A stretch of DNA of 64,000 bases from Rhexocercosporidium sp. MPI-PUGE-AT-0058. Its lineage: Eukaryota > Ascomycota > Leotiomycetes > Helotiales. The notes under the pieces were generated by a model. That model was given only the letters and a program-made list of their open reading frames with translations. It had not been told where the DNA came from and searched no databases. The translations under genes were made by a program, and so were the position numbers. The DNA is taken from the NCBI GenBank assembly GCA_020746875.1, contig JAGTJL010000010.1, forward strand, positions 992,001-1,056,000. The letters are read 5' to 3'. Of the stretch, positions 22,601 through 33,615 are shown piece after piece (within the stretch, counting starts at the first letter, position 1; every line of letters begins with the position of its first letter).

Positions 22601-23933
22601 CTAGGGTTTGGGCTCTGGATCAAGGACAAGAAGAACAAGACCTACGAGGTAGCATCACAGGACCCCACTGCAGAAGAAGTTTGTCTGAGGTGTAAAGAGA
22701 CTTCGGAGGATATGTTCTTCTTGAAGAACTGCAAACACAAGTTTTGCGAGACTTGTCTTGAAGAAGGCATGATGAGAGATTTGGAAGATGACGATGAGGT
22801 CAATATCCCCCCTCTAAAAATTTCTGCAGACTTTGACGTCGTTTAGGTTTTTCTATGCCCAACATGTACCAAACCCTTCAGAGAGAGCCACATCAAACCC
22901 TACAGCATCCCAAAGGCAGCTACAAAGGCTAGTAAGAGCGATGCCAAGCGGTCACCCAGAAAAGGCAAAGATGTTAGAGACTTCAGACCAACACCTGCCC
23001 AGCACCAATTCTGCTTCACGAAGTGGCTTGAGCGGTTTGATGCCCGCGAGATTGATATTCTGCCTAGCGCAAAGTTAATTGGTGTTCGCGACAAAGTCCT
23101 CGAATGGACGCAAGAGGCCCCCGAGGACAAGACCATCATCTTCACCCAGTTTCGCCACTTTCAAGTCATGATTGGTTGTATGCTGGAGAAGGAAAAGATA
23201 AAGTTCCTCTATTTCTCCGTGAGTTCTATCCAACCATTTTGAGATATCACAACCTGAACCATTCTCTAGGGTGACATGACCGCGAAGCAACGTGAAAAGG
23301 CCATTACGCAATTCAGAGATGATCCAACAATCAAGGTCATGATAGCAGGCTTGAAGTGTGGAGGCTTGGGGTTGAATTTGAGTTTCGCAAACCGGGTCAT
23401 CATAACGTAAAGTTGATTGAGCACTACCAGTGAACACCAGCTAACAATTCTTAGTGATATATGGTGGAATGTGTGCATGTAAGCCATTCCACCCAGATGT
23501 GCATGCAAGTACTAACAAATTCCCTCGTGAAGTGATAATCAGGCATTCGGCCGAGTTTTCAGAATGGGGCAAGACAAAGAAAGCCACTACATAAAGATGG
23601 TTATCAAAAACACCATTGATTCCGACACCATTCTCGAGCGTAAGCACTGTTCTATTCTCGGTTAACAAGAACTGACTGACAGAACATTCTGCAGTTCAAA
23701 AGAAGAAAGAGAAGGCAATCAATAGGGCCATGCAGGATGATGTGAATGAAGAGGACTACGAGGCCATCTTCAATGAGGACTATAATCGTCAGTCAACTCC
23801 GCCAACTCCAGACCGAATGTATAACTGATAAAGTTCTTCAGAAACTGTTGATGAAATGATTGAGAAATTCGGTACCGAGTCAAATAACGGCGACTCTGAC
23901 GCCGAAATGGCTGATGGAACTGACGAGGAATGA
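19664..23933 (+). CDS. SNF2-family helicase with internal RING finger (Rad5/Rad16-like)
   Basis: These proteins are DNA translocases with ubiquitin-ligase potential, acting in nucleus-based repair or chromatin remodelling. About 21 exons are read; the first is 19664-20789, the second 20846-20940. The start at ATG 19664 is used because the frame upstream lacks another ATG. The N-terminal 370 residues are acidic and Ser/Pro-rich with a basic KKKNLNQRKAQGKRARTAREW block. Helicase motifs in order: ADDMGMGKTVQTIA (Walker A), VVLDEGHFIKN (Walker B, Gly where DEAH has Ala), LLLSGTPIMNS, then a RING (CLRCKETSED, CKHKFCETC, VFLCPTC) inserted between the two lobes, then KTIIFTQF, GLKCGGLGLNLSFANRVI, DIWWN and NQAFGRVFRMGQDK. 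The end is acidic (GTDEE). The frame stays open through all joins I checked, so the gene looks intact despite unusual intron density. Confidence 0.88.
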
Positions 23934-24839
23934 TTGGGCAGCTTCAAAACCAGTAAATCTTTCTGGTGTTTGCGAGCCTTGAAGAAAGCCAATAAGAGCT
24001 TTCCTTCGGCCACATTTCTTGACGTTTTCTATGCTCTGATCACCTGATACTCGGGTAGTTCATTAGAAGAACGATAAGAGTGGTGGGGTTTCAACTTGAG
24101 GTAAGATAGTGCTCTTTCTGGTAACCTCACCAACACAGATGACTAACTAGCTATATGGAGTCCGCATCGATGGATGATCCTCAACTTGCAGGTCTCCTAG
24201 GTTTGTTTACGATTTTCCTTTGCGTCGTCAAACATCGTTAGATCTCCTACAAGGACCTGCATCCGGTTCGTCTTACTGGAAGCTGTCTCGGCATGGAGAT
24301 CATGCAACATTGACACCAGACCAAAGATCTTAGCATCTCTGGGTATCTGAAGGCATTACCTCAATGCATTCATGGGCTGCTGGGAGTGGGAATAGTAGCT
24401 TCATCATTCACACCAAGGGTGATTTCCACAAAAAATGTATCTTATTTCTTACATAACGAGCCATCTCGGGGCAGCAAGCCAAGAAACCACAATTCCAAAA
24501 CTCGTTAAAACAAAAAGTCGCGTCTTTATGCTCTTCTGTAGTGCTAGAGTCGAAGAAAGCTTTTTAGGATAAATGATATGTGTGATGCAGCTGTCTGAGA
24601 TATCTGGCTCGTTTTAGACGGCGCTGGTTAGTAACTATATGGGGCGAGGAAGTCGCTAAAATGGCTTTTAAGGGTGTTGTTTACATGGATACGGTGGCGA
24701 GTAACCTCGGTTTAAATTACATATGATCATCTTTAAAGTTCCCTGACAGTTTGTGGACATCATAATTTCCGAAAAGCGCTACAGATCGCCTTCATCTGCG
24801 ACTTCTGGACCTCATATTCAAAGCCCTTCCCCGAAGCTC
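23934..24839. other. Convergent intergenic region
   Basis: About 0.9 kb between the convergent ends of the helicase and the P450. No gene or repeat is recognised. Confidence 0.5.
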
Positions 24840-26727
24840 CTACTTCCTCCTCACCAACTTCACCATCAGATCTCGATCAGGTGGCAAAACACCGGCACCT
24901 GCATAATTCTCATCAGGTTTCGCAGGCCTTTCAGATTTTTCCCCACTTAAGGTGACCCAATTGAGCGGCTCAATGTCAAATTTAAGGACAAGAAGAGCGG
25001 CTGCGACCATGATCTCTTGCTTGGCGAAGAATCTACCAGTACACATCATGCTTCCACCTCCATACGCTGAAAAGGTTCATGTCAGCACAATGCGATGATT
25101 GAAGGGAACTAAAGAGCTTACGAAAAAATTGATCTGGTTTCATAGCTAGTTCAAATTGTGCTTTCTCTTCCGGATCAGATGGCTTCATCTTCGGCATCTC
25201 GACGAACCTTTCAGGCCAGAAGTCATTTGCAGGATGTCCATCAACATCCCAGAGGGGGCCGTGGCTCGGAAGCCAGGAAGGAGACATGATGTGGCTGCCT
25301 TTCTTGAGGATATATCCGTCGCATTCCATATCGTCAATCAACATTCGGGTGATTGTGTTTGAACTTCGAATACGCAGGCTTTCAAGATAAACGGAAGTGA
25401 GAAGGGGGCTTTGAACGATTAAATTCGGAACATCGATCGTCAGTTCTCCGTTCACGTCATTTATTGCTGAAGCCGAGACCTCTTCTCTCAGACGTTCTGT
25501 CAAACCTGGTCGTTGCAGACACTCGAAAATAATCCATACGGCACAGGGGATGGCGTTCGAGTTGATAGCCCAAATCATTGGCAAGAGTGCCGAGGCTTGT
25601 CCGTCTTCACTGATACCGACATCACGCATATCTCTAGCTAGCTCTCGAATGAAGCGAGACCCGAAATGTGGTTCCCAATCCTGATCTGCCGAAATTCCCT
25701 TGGTATTCTCCCAGGCTGACTTGATCCATTTCTTGGTAGCGGCTAGCATTCGGTCTCTAGCTGAATGGCCCTTCCAGTACAGGAACTTTGGCATGCCGAT
25801 GGCCACTACTCAGGACTTTAGTATGCATACTTTTCAAGATCTTAGGATCAGGACCAGGATCTCAAAAACAAGCCCGACCCTGATCCCAGATCATAGAATT
25901 TTCAAGGGCTGAAAGTCACGTACTCAAGAGGAAGGCATTGTCGTAGTCCCAGTATATCTCGTTGAAGTCGGGATTGAGTTTGTACATCTCGGTGCCGATG
26001 ACAGAAGTCATGGATGCAGTAGCCATCACTCTTCTGAAGAACTCGTATAGCGGTACTATCAAAGTCTTATCTTTCGGTTCCTTGTTCAGCTCTTGGATGA
26101 AACATGTCTTGAATTTATTTGTGAGGACGGTCACTGAAGGTCCATTTGCAAGGTGGGCGTTGCCGGTGGTATGGGTCTTCTTCCAGATTCGCTTCTCTTC
26201 TGGAATGTCTGTGAGAGGAACTGCTCCAGTGCCGGACGTGTCTTGAGCTAGGATACTCATATCATGAGCTTCCATGCCCGCGTTACGGAAAAGCATCTGG
26301 GACGAAGCGTCTTTGCTCAACTTTTTAGAGTTTCGAAATATCATTTTGATATTCTTCTCTCCAAAGAGGATATAAATGCCAATCGGGCCAACTCGGAGAC
26401 GTACTGGCCTGTTTTGGGGCGACATTTTCCTTTGATGCTGTCAACGCTGAATAATTTCTCCGCTGGTTCATCGTGCACCTACCTTGCGTATGCGTACATC
26501 CTATGTGGATCTATCATTCTTGGAAACCCTCCGAGCCATGGAATAGAATATGGCAGTGTCAATGGCTCGCGTCCTTTGAATCGGCCCGCATTGCCTCGCG
26601 ATTGAAGCCAGTATCGACATTGCGTGAAAGCCGTTGTCCCACTCAGAACTCCAACAATTATGAAGACGACGAAGAGCACGCCGTCAACACCCTGCACACC
26701 GGTACTGGGACCTATCGAAAGTCCCAT
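24840..26727 (-). CDS. Cytochrome P450, CYP7/CYP8-like
   Basis: A membrane-bound haem monooxygenase of unknown substrate. Minus-strand exons 26483-26727, 25924-26408, 25122-25808 and 24840-25066 sum exactly to 547 residues. There is an N-terminal hydrophobic anchor (about residues 14-34) and a Pro-rich turn (TLPYSIPWLGGFP). The K-helix ExxR is ESLRIRSSN, and the haem loop is PYGGGSMMCTGRFFAKQEI with the axial Cys. The I helix reads MIWAINSNAIPCAVW: the usual acidic-Thr pair is absent and Asn/Pro are present, a pattern shared with the CYP7 and CYP8 (prostacyclin synthase-like) groups, where O2 activation is atypical. It is divergent from the amidase at 27581. The 115-nt second intron has an atypical pyrimidine-poor end (CCTGAG) but keeps phase. 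Confidence 0.9.
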
Positions 26728-27580
26728 GATGTATCCCTTATAACTACCCCGTTACATAGAATGAGCAGCAATAAACACACAGTAACACAGCGCTTTCAAT
26801 CGAACTGTGCAGCATAAAGGTAACTGAATAATCCATAGACGAGGCGTTCGTAATAGTGTGCTGTGCCTGTTCACGTCAGCGCTAGCGAGTTCAGCCAGGG
26901 GGTGGGTGGAGCTTCTCCGTCGGAGGAAAACTTGACCTATTTTGACAAGCGAGAACATTAAAACATATCTCGAATAACTCTTTATTCCTCGACTTTACGG
27001 ACTTCCACAATAGTAATAATTTAAATATAAGTTCTAAAATAGCTAAGGTACTTATAGGTGTAATTTTCACTAGTATTAATTAATCAAATGTTGTAGAAAT
27101 CGTAGGTTCTTTGAATTTCTCATGGCTGTCAAAATCGGCCACCTCTTCCTCTGACGGAGAGGGGGGTTCTCTAAAATGGATCATTAAATCGTCACCCCAT
27201 GATAGGAGTCAAATTGGCGAACGAGCTAATATCATTGGCCGTTGAGGCTGCCCAAGACAAAAATCTCCATGGAGCCGAGGATATTCCCCTCTTCCAGGAT
27301 CCAGGAGCCAGGATGCTTTGATGTTTGATTGACTGACCTGCTGACTCGGGCGTTTTGCATACCAGCTTTATTATGTTGAGATTGGGCGGTTTGTTTGCCT
27401 CAATAAGTCGCTATAGTCTCCTCCGAAGGAAGTCGTCATATCACCTCGAGCAAGATGAATACTGCGCAGAAGTCTTCGAGGACAGTCATGTGATGTCTAA
27501 ATCTGCCCCACTTTTGCCTTCCTACTTCCCGATTCAACCCAGACCAGACCGACACACAGCAATGACTTGAGCTCCAGATC
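26728..27580. other. Divergent promoter region between P450 and amidase
   Basis: About 850 bp. An AT-rich core (about 26965-27105, with runs such as TAATAATTTAAATATAA) lies between the two divergent genes. No coding region is supported. The size and AT core would suit a shared bidirectional control region. Confidence 0.45.
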
Positions 27581-29904
27581 ATGGACCCCTCCACGGCTCC
27601 TTTGGATCAGAAAGTCTCTTCGATCATTCAGATCGCGGGGTTTAAATACTTCAAAGGTGAAGCTGTTGGCTCGGTTGCCTCGATTGTCTCAGCATCCTCC
27701 ATTTTCAGAAAGGACAGCGATCCGGTGCCAGTAACAGTCGTGAGCTAGTCCCTTTCTTTTCACGGCCGAAATCACCTAACAAATTTAGATTGATATAACG
27801 GAATTGACATCCGTTAATGCAGCAGTCATTGAGAGCATTTCGAAGGCCAAAATATCAATTTTTCTATCCCAAGACGATGTCATCCATGAAAGCTTCACAA
27901 AGAATCTGCTCTTCAAAACAGCGTCACATACCAAAGTCAGCTGGGAAAGTGACAACATAAATACGGATCCGCCTCATGTCCAATCAGATTTTCCCTGTGA
28001 AGGCCCATATTTTCTGATAGGTACAACCTTATACAAAGTATTCAAGCTCTACCCAGATGTCTACAATGCCTTCATGTATGGCATACTGCAGTCAGGTGAT
28101 TCATCAAGGTAGGTACGAGTTGCATCCTCAAACTCTTTCGACTTTACTTACACGAGAAGCTTCGAAAAGTCACCTGTAGAAGGATATATTCCTGTGCCCT
28201 CCCGACTTCATCATAACAAAGATGATATTCGGAAACCACTTTCTGGCAAGCGAATTGCTGTCAAAGACATCTACAACATCCAAGGCCTTGCCACAGGAGT
28301 ATCTTCGCAGGCATATGTAAGATTGAACAAACCTGCAACAAAGACTGCTCGCTGCATCCAAGATCTTCTCGACCTCGGAGCTGTTATTGTCGGAAAGGCG
28401 AAGACAGTGCAATTTGCATCTGGAATGACGGCAGGAGACTGGACAGAATCACCGTGTCCGACCAATCCAAGGGGAGACCAGCAACTTGATCCAGGATGTA
28501 GTAGTGCAGGGAGTGCTGTCAGTATTGCGGGGTATAGGTGGCTGGATTATGCTGTTGGATCGGACAGTGAGTAGGTCTAGTACCAGGAAGAACTGGCTTA
28601 CTGATTTTCTCTAGGCCTCGGTAGCATGACAGGCCCTGCGGTAAACTGTGGAATTTTTGGCATTAGGCCCTCGACAGGAATACTGTCCAATGATGGTGGA
28701 TTGCCAGTCTCCACGTTAGTCGGTCTAAATGGAAACATTCTTGTGCAAAAACATAACCATTGAATGATAGTCATCTAGATACACCTGGCTGTTTTGCTCG
28801 AAGCATAGCCGATCTGTCCCTGGTCACGTCCCGATGGCTTCGAGGACAAAGCATCAACCGCACAGACATTCCTTCTCATCTGGCTAGTACCTGGATCTAA
28901 AGCGAAAGGGTAAGACTAATATCTGAACAGAAACCCACCAGGATATTGTTATTTGAGGAGGCGATTCAAATATCTATCCGCACACAGCTTGACGCATTTG
29001 GTGGGTTTCTAGCAGAGCTAGAGCAGCATTCTGGAGTGAAGTCAACCACATTTAGCGTCGCTGACCTATGGAAATCGAAACATCCTCCTAAGACTTCATC
29101 TTCGGTAGAGAAATACCTTGCAACAGTGCGGCACATAGACCTCTTGCAATGCTGAAATGACTGCTGATAATTCTCAAGACCGTCGCTCATATACAACTTT
29201 ACGATTCGTATCACAACAATCTCAGGTTCCGCACCGATTACATGGCTGCCTTCGATGAGAAACCTTCAGTAGATCCCATGGTCCAGTTTAAATGGGATCT
29301 AGCAAGCAAATTAACGGATGATCAATACAAAGACGCTTGCCAAGAGAAGAAGATTATCAAGGAATTCTTGGAGAAGGAAGTTTTCACCGACCGAACAATT
29401 ATGGTACTTCCTGGGGGCTATCCAGGACCCTCTTACCGAGACGAAGTATCAAGGTGCGTTTCTGTGGACCTTCAACGTAGAGTCGGATGACCATTTCCTT
29501 GACATTATCGCAAGAAACTTGAGCTCGGCTGACCTTAGCAGGACGGATGAGCAAAGGATGAAGTGGCAAGGCTATGGGCTCCAACACACGACTTACTCAG
29601 TACTTGGAGGCTTGCCCGCTGTAGTATTACCAGGTATTCGCTCCATGAGTGTCAATGTGTGTTGCTAATCATCAATGACTGAAGTGGGGGAACGAACATA
29701 TAAGTCCAAATTTTCAGGGAAAGTCGAAAAGCAGCCCATCAGTGTGATGATAGTGGGGCCTCGTGGTAAGGCTTTATTTCAAAATCGAGATAAACACAGC
29801 TGACTTCGGAAGGATCGGATAATTGGCTGGTGGGATGTCTGGAGAAGGTCTGGAAAGAAAGCGGGAGGCCGTCGAGTGTGAAGGTGGGCACGAGCATGTT
29901 TTGA
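27581..29904 (+). pseudogene. Amidase-signature enzyme with in-frame stop (probable pseudogene)
   Basis: Amidase-signature enzymes hydrolyse amides with a Ser-cisSer-Lys triad. Exons 27581-27739, 27789-28108, 28160-28566, 28615-28714 and 28771 onward keep phase. An N-terminal unknown domain (about residues 1-165, of the kind fused to fungal amidases) precedes GKRIAVKDIYNIQG (catalytic Lys), DPGCSSAGSAV (cis-Ser region) and GSDSLGSMTGPAVNCGIFG (nucleophile region, Thr where Arg is usual). After LDTPGCFARSIADL the frame meets TAA at 28898-28900. Downstream coding resumes (KPTRILLFEE, then LYDSYHNNLRFR, VLPGGYPGPSYRDE, YSVLGGLPAVVLP, GPRGSDNWLVG) to a TGA at 29902. The only GT-AG join I found that avoids the stop uses a poor donor, GTCACG near 28836. 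So either a lesion or an unusual splice; a pseudogene is favoured modestly. Confidence 0.7.
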
Positions 29905-30026
29905 AGTGCCTCTCATCTCGGTGGAGAGGGATTGAGGTGGACAACTATTGCTTCAGAATGCTTCAGAGCGTCGACTACAACGAAAGAGCTGCACCCCCAA
30001 AAGGTTTGAGATCAATGTATTTTCTT

Positions 30027-31111
30027 TCACTTCAAAGCAGGAGTGTCCCTAAAGAGCTCGGCCACATACATTTCCGGATACCTCTCTCCAGATACCTCAG
30101 TAGCCTCAACAACCTTCCTCATCTCCGTAACCTCATCCTCGGTAAGCCTGACCTCGAAAGCTGCAATATTTTCCTCCAGATACTTAGTCTTCATTGTACC
30201 AGGAATAGGGAAAATATCTCCCTGAGCCAACAACCACGCCAAACTCAATTGACCAGGCGAACATCCTTTCTTAGCCGCTAAACCCGCCAACTCGTCAACC
30301 AGCTTCAAATTCTTCGCAAAGTTCTCACCACTGAACCTCGGTAGATACATCCGCACATCTCCCTCCTCGAAGTCATCTACAGTTTTGAACCGACCTGTTA
30401 ACATGCCCCTTCCGAGCGGGCTGTATGCAATGATTGCGACGCTCAGCTCCTTACACGTCTTCATCAGGTTAATCTGCTCCGATTCGATATCCAGCGAGAA
30501 CGCCGAGTACTCGACTTGGATGGCGGAGATCTGATGCACCTTGCAAGCTCTCCTGAGAGTCTCAGCTGACACCTCACTCAGGCCGAGATAATCGATCTTC
30601 CCCTCGTTCTTCAGCTCAACCATAGCTTGTACCGTATCCTCGATCGGAGTTTTCTCATCGACACGATGAGCGATGTACAGATCAATTTTGTCCACTCGGA
30701 GGCGTTGAAGACTCTTCGCGCACGCGAGCTTGACGTACTCGGCGTCGGAACGAATCGTGGACTTTCCTGCTGCGTCGATTGAGACGTAGCCGAACTTGGT
30801 GGCTAGGAAGATGGAGGTGCGTTTTCCGGAGTGGTCGAACCATTTCCCGAGGAGATCTTCGCTGTCACCGTCTGGGTTTGAGTTAGCTGTGCTGTGCTAG
30901 GCTCGACAATGGCCATGGAAGGTGACGTACACATATCAGCGGTGTCCCAAAATGTGCAGCCGAGTTCGACAGCGCGGTCGAGAAGCTGGAAGCGTTCTAG
31001 GTCTGGAATGGTGTTGGTAGAGTAAAATGCGCTGAGTCCCATCAGGCCAAGGCCAATGGCAGATACTTGAGGGCCATCTTTGCCGAGTGGACGGGTTGAG
31101 AGGGGGCCCAT
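30027..31111 (-). CDS. Aldo-keto reductase (AKR13/YakC-like)
   Basis: An NADP(H)-dependent oxidoreductase of the (beta/alpha)8 barrel family; substrate unknown. Exons 30931-31111 and 30027-30871 give 341 residues; removing the 59-nt intron restores DMYGDSEDLLGKWF. Catalytic residues appear in order: Asp and Tyr in WDTADMYG, Lys in LATKFG, His in LYIAHRVD. The cofactor region near the C-terminus includes FPIPGTMKTKYLEEN and the EMRKVV helix. Length matches the family. The gene is on the minus strand, converging on the amidase with about 120 bp between stops; this could be part of a small metabolic group with the amidase and the P450, but similar reductases are common and many, so the link is only inferred. 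Confidence 0.92.
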
Positions 31112-31806
31112 TGTGTTGACGGAAGCTTGTTGGCTTTGAAACTGAGGTGGGGAGAATTTTGTCGAATTGTCTCTTTAAATTGCGTGAGGGCGTTGTGATA
31201 TATACGAGATCTCGCATCTCAGATTCGGATTTAAGACGTATGGTAAAGCCGATCCTCCAGTCTTTCAGTGGGATGAAAATGTGTCTCTCCGTTGGACTTC
31301 CCGACAGTCCGTTAAGAATTTACCCCCTTAATAGCCGATGGCCCGGATCCTAATCTACTCTACCGAAGAAATGGAGTATGCTTGTGGTGGACTGGACGGA
31401 CGTATCTGTAATTTCTTGGCGACGTTGTGTCCCCGATTTCGATATAAGGTAGATAAGATTTTAAAGTCAATAGCGGAAGCCATTCTAGACTGCTAGAGTC
31501 TAAGTAGACTATCATCTAGGGTCTAAATGAAGATTGTGAAACCACCCAGAGAGAGGGTTCGTTTAGGTGATCATGTCTGAAAGTGAGTAGAGAGCTAGAG
31601 TCAATCAGATGATTCTGAATACAACCCGAATCAGCAAACGTCGGGTAGAAAGGAGAGTTGCTAGGTAGTTGATTCGAACCCCTAGCACTTCTTTCAAAAA
31701 AAATTTCATTGACTATTGACGTATGTAACCTAGTGGGTTGATCCCGTCTTTCATCCCATCACGCTATCACTGTGCCTACCTGGCTTAGCTTCCCAAATTC
31801 CCCTTC
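31112..31806. other. Intergenic
   Basis: About 0.7 kb between two minus-strand genes. No gene is supported. A short tRNA-like B-box match lies on the minus strand near 31670-31690 but no tRNA folds there. Confidence 0.45.
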
Positions 31807-32951
31807 TCAAGCGTCAGGAAGCTTCAATTCACCAATAATACCCTTCATTATATCCGGCAGAATCGTCGCTGCATCCCCTTGGAACATAAAATCCCCATTC
31901 CTCAGGTTTCCAGCAGCACCTAACTCTCCTCCCATCCCATCCATATTCACGACGGCTACGCGAGCCCCTTTCTTCCTTGCTTGATCCACATACCCCGCAG
32001 CCGGATACACAGTTGCAGTCGTCCCGATAACAAGAATCAAGTCGACCTTGCCTTTGTTGATCCATGCATCCATCTCAGCAAGAGTGTCTTCCGGGAGAGC
32101 TTCTCCAAACCAGACGACTCCTGGGCGTAGAAGACCGGTCTTACACTCGGGACATCTGGGAAGCTCGTCCGGGTTGATTGTGTGGGTCTTTACATTCGGG
32201 TCGAGCCATGCTGCCCGGGCTTTGACTGTGTTGGCTGACGCTGCTAAACGTTCGTCTTCAGCGGTGTCGATTTGGAGGATGGGGTGAAAAGGGTCGTCGT
32301 AGTTGTTTTGCTCTACGCGAGGGCAACCGAAGCATTTGATGTCGAAGAGGGAGCCGTGGAGGAGCTTCAATTGGTCTCTGGGGTGGTTGGCTCTTTGGGA
32401 AAGACCTGTAGCTTGTTAGTAACTTGAAATAATGATTCCGTACAGTTTCAAAGCCTTCGTAGCTGCTCGTACTTCTGCACCAATTACATCACATGATGCC
32501 CTGGAGCCTCAATAAAGAACTTACCATCAACATTCTGCGTCAGCGTGATGAAGTCCGGCATCTTCTTAGACAGCTCAACCAGAGCGTAGTGTCCAGGATT
32601 AGGTTTGGCTTGCAACGCCCTATGTCGTCTCATTGAATAAAACAGCCATACCAATCCAGGATCCCTCTCGAACGCTTCAGGTGTTGCAAGAGTCGTAGCT
32701 TGATGATTCCGCCACATACCTCCAGCGCCTCTGAAGGTATCGAGACCCGAGGCGGCGGACAATCCAGCCCCACAGAGAGCGAGCACCCGCTTAGAGGACT
32801 TGAGGACATCTCTGAATTCCTGAACATCGGTACTTGGACCAAACGATGGTTTCGATGGGGTAGAGGACATTGTTCTGATTTCTTTTGCAGCCTTGAGGGG
32901 AATGATGATTTTTGTGAAGTTTCTTTGTAGAGATGTTGAGGTGCGAGACAT
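31807..32951 (-). CDS. Sirtuin, SIRT5-like NAD-dependent protein deacylase
   Basis: Sirtuins remove acyl groups from lysines using NAD+. Exons 32525-32951 and 31807-32405 give 341 residues from the first ATG. Motifs: GAGLSAASGLDTFRG (NAD binding), FYSMRRH, containing the Tyr-x2-Arg pair that selects succinyl/malonyl groups in SIRT5, TQNVDGLSQRA across the splice, the catalytic His in LLHGSLF, Zn Cys in CFGCP and CPECKTG, then RPGVVWFGE and VIGTTATVYPAAG. The Zn module keeps four Cys. A TATAAAA lies 4 bp upstream of the first ATG (minus strand), so an inner start at 32870 (MSSTPSK, 314 residues) may be the usual one; the longer form would carry a basic, Ser/Thr-rich head that could serve as a mitochondrial signal. 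Activity as a desuccinylase is inferred from the YxxR pair only. Confidence 0.92.
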
Positions 32952-33615
32952 CCTTTTATAGGTAGACTTTTGTTGGTTTTATCAGGCAGTTGGTTGCCTT
33001 ACATGCAATATTGCCTGCTGGTCCCTTTTTGGAAAGTCACGAGTCAGCGACAGTCACATGATTGGTTCAGATGTTGAATCCAGGGTTGTGTGTTACGATA
33101 GGATTTGTTGAGGGGGTCTCATCTCTGTAGTGTTCCTGAGATTGTCGAATGTTGCTTCAAATTATGAGACGAGACAAGACAGAAGCGGGAGTTCGCCTCG
33201 CCTCGGCCCACTTCCGATGTATCCCCAGCCAGCACAGCTCTTACAGAACAGGCGAGCATCTTTGGTTGACTAGAACAGCTTTAAGGCTCGGGATACTGTT
33301 CATTAGAAACCTTAAAGCCACCTTGAAAAATACACTATTGTAGAGTTCTTTTGAACGAGACTTTTGGACCAGAGTTTGAAAGGTCCCAAATATCGGCTAT
33401 TTAGATATCAAGAGAGGCGGCGAGCAAGAGAGAGATTACAGAAGTGACATTAATTCATCGTCAATTAATTATATACATTTACATCTCTTGTGACCTATTC
33501 GTCCATCGCTATCATAAATCTCATAAACTATATGCACACGGAATCCTGGTGCAATCAATCAATCACCGCTCAGTATTCATGCAACGCCCGCCACAAGAAT
33601 CCAGATCATCATTCA
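32952..33615. other. Intergenic, sirtuin upstream region
   Basis: No gene is supported. On the minus strand a TATAAAA sits at about 32954-32961, directly before the longer sirtuin start. The rest is the 3' flank of the glycine-zipper protein. Confidence 0.45.

Noticed and set aside
24840..31111. Full secondary-metabolite biosynthetic cluster
   Set aside because: No polyketide synthase, NRPS, terpene cyclase or pathway regulator lies in the window; three tailoring-type enzymes are not enough.
31660..31790. tRNA or tRNA-derived SINE on the minus strand
   Set aside because: GGTTCGAATC resembles a Pol III B box and TAGCGTGATGGG a weak A box about 95 nt away, but the T-arm stem does not pair and no cloverleaf or poly-T end forms.
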